Shown here: in pieces, positions 5,290-8,370 of the stretch
Layout: each line of letters opens with the position of its first letter
How positions within the stretch are numbered: the first letter of the stretch is position 1
Assembly (NCBI GenBank): GCA_012329085.1
Contig: JAAXQB010000012.1
Location: forward strand, 1 to 8,370
Direction of reading: 5' to 3'
DNA: 8,370 nucleotides
DNA from: Methanosarcinales archaeon
Lineage (GTDB): Archaea; Halobacteriota; Methanosarcinia; Methanosarcinales; Methanosarcinaceae
The notes under the pieces: generated by a model
Seen by the model: the letters and a program-made list of their open reading frames with translations, nothing else
Told to the model about the DNA's origin: nothing
Databases searched by the model: none
Position numbers and translations under genes: made by a program

Positions 5290-6726
5290 ATGTCAAAAAT
5301 TATAGTTATTGCAGGAACTCATAGCGGAGTTGGAAAAACTACCGTATCAATGGGACTTATGGCATATTTTGTAAATCAAAATATGACTGTTCAGCCATTC
5401 AAAGTAGGACCAGATTATATAGATCCCACACATCATTCTGCCATATGTAAAAGACCGTCAATAAATCTTGATACTTATTTAATGAGTAAGGCAGGAGTGC
5501 GTGAAACAATCTCAAAAACAATAGGTGATGCGGATATTTCAATTGTGGAGGGTGTTATGGGACTATTTGATGGAATGGATTCAACTGAGATTGCAAGCAC
5601 GGCACATGTTGCCAAATCCATAGGTGCGCCAGTTATTCTTGTAGTAAATGTTAAAGGAATGTCAAGAAGTGCCGCCGCACTTATAAAAGGGTATATGGAA
5701 TTTGACAATAAATTGAATATAAAAGGCGTGATTTTAAATCAAGTTGGGAGTATGCGGCATGTTGAACTTATAAAAAATTCACTTCCAGAAAATGTTAAAA
5801 TTGTTGGAGCATTGCCAAAAAATGAGAATGTTAAAGTGCCATCGCGTCATCTTGGTTTATATATGGCATCCGAGAGAAATCATGACATATCTATTATTTC
5901 ACAGTTTATTGAGGAAAATGTTGATACTAATGCAATATTATCAATTGCAGAGGATAATTCATTTGAACCTATGAATGTGAAAAATGATGATGATTACTTG
6001 AATGAAAACAAAGAAAATCAAAGATTTTCTAGTGCAAACATCTCTTCGAGAAATGTGCATAAAGAAAATCAAAGATTTTCTAGTGCAAACATCTCTTCGA
6101 GAAATGTGCATAAAGAAAAAATTACCATAGGAATTGCAAGAGATGATGCGTTTTGTTTTTATTATCAAGAAATGTTTAAAGCATTTGAAAATTGTGGGGC
6201 AAACATTGAATTTTTTAGTCCAATAAATTCAGAAATTCCAGAAGTGGATGGATTGTATTTTGGAGGTGGGTATCCAGAATTATATCTTTCAGAACTTGAA
6301 AAATCAAAAACTACAAAAAAACTTAAACAATTTGCATCAGATGGTATGCCAATCTATGGAGAATGTGGAGGTCTTATATACCTATGCAATTCGTATGAAA
6401 AAGAGAGAACGAGTTATCGCATGGCAGATATATTTCCAGCCATAGCAAAAAATACAAATCGATTGCAAGCACTTGGATATACAAAAGCTATTACAAAAGG
6501 AAATTTTATTCAAGGCACTCTCAAAGGGCATGAGTTTCATTATTCTACCATAGAATGCATGAAAGATGCTAAATTTGCTTATGAAATGATTCGTGGAAAA
6601 GGGATTAAAGATAAAAAAGATGGAATTTTTGAATATAATGCAATAGCGAGTTATATGCATGCCCATCCATATACATTTCCTGTGGAAAAATTTGTGGAAC
6701 AATGTCGTAAGTATAAGCGAAGTTGA
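5290..6726 (+). CDS. cfbB: Cobyrinate / Ni-sirohydrochlorin a,c-diamide synthase (CbiA/CfbB family)
   Basis: The enzyme uses glutamine and ATP to amidate the a and c acetate side chains of a tetrapyrrole: Ni-sirohydrochlorin in F430 synthesis (CfbB) or cobyrinate in cobalamin synthesis (CbiA). The 478-residue protein has an N-terminal P-loop domain with GTHSGVGKTT at 9-18, then VQPFKVGPDYIDPTHHSAIC and EGVMGLFDG. A C-terminal class I glutamine amidotransferase domain starts near 275 (ITIGIARDDAFCFYY), with GGGYPELY, the nucleophile Cys359 in YGECGG, HEFHYS, and His457 in SYMHAHP. Between the domains is a linker with a perfect tandem 17-residue duplication (241-274, KENQRFSSANISSRNVH twice) encoded by palindromic elements; catalytic motifs are intact on both sides. 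The start fits a leaderless promoter at 5258-5268. Sequence alone does not separate CfbB from CbiA; the VQPFKVGPDYIDPTHH region and the likely methanogen host favour CfbB. Neighbours give no decisive cluster context. Confidence 0.9.
   Translation: MSKIIVIAGTHSGVGKTTVSMGLMAYFVNQNMTVQPFKVGPDYIDPTHHSAICKRPSINLDTYLMSKAGVRETISKTIGDADISIVEGVMGLFDGMDSTEIASTAHVAKSIGAPVILVVNVKGMSRSAAALIKGYMEFDNKLNIKGVILNQVGSMRHVELIKNSLPENVKIVGALPKNENVKVPSRHLGLYMASERNHDISIISQFIEENVDTNAILSIAEDNSFEPMNVKNDDDYLNENKENQRFSSANISSRNVHKENQRFSSANISSRNVHKEKITIGIARDDAFCFYYQEMFKAFENCGANIEFFSPINSEIPEVDGLYFGGGYPELYLSELEKSKTTKKLKQFASDGMPIYGECGGLIYLCNSYEKERTSYRMADIFPAIAKNTNRLQALGYTKAITKGNFIQGTLKGHEFHYSTIECMKDAKFAYEMIRGKGIKDKKDGIFEYNAIASYMHAHPYTFPVEKFVEQCRKYKRS
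6010..6111 (+). repeat. Perfect 51-bp tandem palindromic elements inside the cfbB-like gene
   Basis: Copies at 6010-6060 and 6061-6111 are identical, and the match runs on for eight more bases into a third start. Each holds the 7-bp core GAAAATC-AAA-GATTTTC (6013-6029, 6064-6080), and a short hairpin TCTC-TTC-GAGA. Across the junction, ATGTGCA (6053-6059) pairs with TGCAAACAT (6084-6092), apart from a two-base bulge, and encloses the second core. The period is exactly 17 codons, so copy number can change without shifting frame. The core is read as ENQRFS, as in the second metG unit. The insertion site is the linker between the ATPase and amidotransferase domains. Confidence 0.9.
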
Positions 6727-6795
6727 TATTTTAGAGAGGGGATTGACTATTTGTTTGCATTTGCAATTAAAATGAGTTGATATGAGATCGAAAAA

Positions 6796-6828
6796 TATTC
6801 GTAAGAATAATAAAATTATTAGATTTTT
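6796..6828 (+). terminator. Possible terminator after the cfbB-like gene
   Basis: A 5-bp hairpin with a GTAA loop (TATTC/GAATA, 6796-6809) overlaps an AATAAT-AAA-ATTATT hairpin (6806-6820), and is followed by six Ts (6823-6828). It lies 70 bases after the stop. The stems are weak and AT-rich, so this could be chance. Confidence 0.3.
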
Positions 6829-6905
6829 TCCAAGTAGAAATTATTATAGAAAAAAAAACGAACAACGCATATTCATTTTGAAAGAATAAATATTTAAAAT
6901 AAAAC

Positions 6906-6911
6906 AAAAGG
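6906..6911 (+). promoter_or_regulatory. Ribosome binding site of hsdM
   Basis: AAAAGG lies 11 bases before the ATG at 6923, a slightly long but usable spacing. It supports this start, which also gives the usual hsdM N-terminus. AT-rich strings such as AATAAATATTTAAAAT just upstream may hold the promoter, but I cannot pick one. Confidence 0.4.
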
Positions 6912-6922
6912 AAAAAAATAAA

Positions 6923-8370
6923 ATGGCACAAAAAAACGGTTCAATAGGATTTGAAAAGATATTATGGAAGGCAGCTGATAAATTAAGAAATAACATGGAT
7001 GCAGCTGAATATAAGCATGTGGTTTTGGGATTAATATTTCTTAAATATATTTCTGATAAATTTCAATCAATTCATGATAAATTAACTCAAATAGAATATG
7101 CAGATCCTGAAGATGAAGAAGAATATAAAGCAGAAAAAGCTTTTTGGGTTCCAATTGAAGCGAGATGGAATTTTATTCAAGGAAAAGCAAAACTTTCTGA
7201 AATTGGAAAATTTATTGATGAGGCAATGGATTTAATTGAAGCTAATAACGAATCATTAAAAGGTGTTCTTCCAAAAAATTATAATAAACCAACACTTGAT
7301 AAAAGAAGATTAGGGGAACTTGTAGATTTAATTGGATCCATCTCACTTCATGAAACGAAAAACCAAGATATTATAGGTCAAGTGTATGAGTATTTTATTG
7401 GTCAGTTTGCAGATGCAGAAGGTAAAAAGGGGGGAGAATTTTACACTCCTGAATCAATTGTAAAGACATTAGTTCATATGTTAAGACCATACAAAGGCAG
7501 AGTGTATGACCCTGCTTGTGGAAGTGGGGGAATGTTTGTGCAATCTGAAAAATTTATTGAAGAGCATAGGGATTTAGTAAAGGCGTCTAAGGATGATATT
7601 TATGTGTATGGTCAAGAGAGCAATCCTACTACTTGGAAATTGGCTAATATGAATCTCGCAATTAGGGGGATTGATGGAAATATTAAATTAGGGGACACAT
7701 TCCATGAAGATAAACATAAAGATTTGAAAGCGGATTTTGTTATTGCAAATCCTCCATTTAATATATCTGATTGGGGAGGGGAGCACCTACAAGATGATAT
7801 GAGGTGGAAATATGGGGTTCCGCCTACTGGAAATGCTAATTATGCTTGGATTCAACATATGTTTTATCATTTGGCACCAAATGGTGTTATGGGAATAGTT
7901 CTTGCAAATGGTTCTATGTCTTCAAATACTTCAACAGAAGGGAGTATTAGAAAAAAATTGATTGAAAATGATTTGATAGATTGTATGGTTGCTTTGCCTT
8001 CTCAATTATTTTTTAATACGATGATTCCTGCTTGTCTTTGGTTTTTAAGAAGGGGTAAGACTGTAAGGCAAGGGGAAGTTCTTTTTATTGATGCTAGAAA
8101 TATGGGGGAGATGGTTTCGCGAAGAAATAGGGCTTTAATTGAAGATGAGATTGTGAAAATTGCTGATACATATCATGCTTGGCGTGGAGAGGAAACAGAG
8201 AATGAGGATTTTGGAGTTTATGAAGATGTGTTAGGTTTTTGTAAGAGTGTTTCATTAGAGGAGATTGGAAAACAAGGATTTGTTTTAACTCCCGGAAGAT
8301 TTGTTGGAATTCCTGAAGAGGAAGATGATGGAATTCCTTTTGAGGATAAGATGAGTGAATTAACTTCTTG
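6923..8370 (+). CDS. hsdM: Type I restriction-modification methyltransferase subunit HsdM, 3' end outside the window
   Basis: HsdM transfers a methyl group from SAM to the N6 of adenine in the bipartite site chosen by HsdS; with HsdR the complex cuts unmodified DNA. The frame runs from ATG 6923 to the window end with 482 codons and no stop. The N-terminal helical HsdM domain opens with [18 protein letters not shown] and [18 protein letters not shown]. The methyltransferase fold follows, with GGEFYTP (EFYTP at 172-176), the SAM-binding motif [10 protein letters not shown] from 196, and the catalytic NPPF at 276-279 in [11 protein letters not shown]. The later TPGRFVG and the acidic [13 protein letters not shown] stretch are typical near the end of the family, which usually runs about 490-530 residues, so little is missing. 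hsdS and hsdR are expected to the right, outside the window. Type I systems are often acquired by transfer; nothing in base composition clearly sets this gene apart. I see no repeat element inside it. Confidence 0.95.
   Translation, partial: MAQKNGSIGFEKILWKAADKLRNNMDAAEYKHVVLGLIFLKYISDKFQSIHDKLTQIEYADPEDEEEYKAEKAFWVPIEARWNFIQGKAKLSEIGKFIDEAMDLIEANNESLKGVLPKNYNKPTLDKRRLGELVDLIGSISLHETKNQDIIGQVYEYFIGQFADAEGKKGGEFYTPESIVKTLVHMLRPYKGRVYDPACGSGGMFVQSEKFIEEHRDLVKASKDDIYVYGQESNPTTWKLANMNLAIRGIDGNIKLGDTFHEDKHKDLKADFVIANPPFNISDWGGEHLQDDMRWKYGVPPTGNANYAWIQHMFYHLAPNGVMGIVLANGSMSSNTSTEGSIRKKLIENDLIDCMVALPSQLFFNTMIPACLWFLRRGKTVRQGEVLFIDARNMGEMVSRRNRALIEDEIVKIADTYHAWRGEETENEDFGVYEDVLGFCKSVSLEEIGKQGFVLTPGRFVGIPEEEDDGIPFEDKMSELTS

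Noticed and set aside
5959..6168. A minus-strand frame with a repeated peptide over the cfbB-like linker
   Set aside because: Its repetition is only the reverse reading of the 51-bp tandem units; the plus frame continues a complete enzyme.

Overview
The window is about 8.4 kb of AT-rich DNA (roughly 30% G+C by eye). It looks archaeal, and most likely comes from a methanogen or a related methane- or alkane-oxidising lineage. The reasons are an archaeal-type methionyl-tRNA synthetase with four paired-cysteine zinc knuckles and a C-terminal tRNA-binding domain, a short archaeal-style MoaA, a CbiA/CfbB-family amidase resembling the coenzyme F430 pathway enzyme, and TATA-like boxes about 26-30 bases upstream of start codons that lack Shine-Dalgarno sequences. 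I cannot name a genus from the sequence.

Layout: (1) 1-303, an internal piece of a 2-oxoacid:ferredoxin oxidoreductase alpha subunit (KorA type). It is cut off on the left by the window edge and on the right by an abrupt stop at a repeat remnant. (2) 457-1659, moeA, molybdenum/tungsten insertion into molybdopterin. (3) 1797-3986, metG, methionyl-tRNA synthetase, with an unusual N-terminal extension. (4) 3987-4319, a convergent intergenic region filled with repeats and hairpins. (5) 4320-5228 on the minus strand, moaA, first step of molybdopterin synthesis. (6) 5290-6726, a cobyrinate / Ni-sirohydrochlorin a,c-diamide synthase (CfbB/CbiA), divergent from moaA across a 61-base spacer. (7) 6923 to the window end, the start and most of hsdM, the type I restriction-modification methyltransferase subunit.

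The metabolic genes fit one theme. MoaA and MoeA make the pterin cofactor used by formylmethanofuran dehydrogenase, and CfbB would act in making the F430 of methyl-coenzyme M reductase. The genes are separate transcription units rather than one operon.

The most interesting feature is a family of short palindromic elements spread over the window. Each has a core hairpin of the form AAAATC-ARA-GATTTT, flanked by variable inverted arms. I count seven cores, plus partial pieces. Some are intergenic (after moeA; tandem copies after metG). Others lie in frame inside genes: they form most of a roughly 48-residue N-terminal extension of MetRS, and a perfect 17-codon tandem duplication in the CfbB interdomain linker. 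A degraded end sits exactly where the KorA fragment stops. The arrangement resembles the protein-inserted palindromic elements known in Rickettsia, but here it is in an apparent archaeon.
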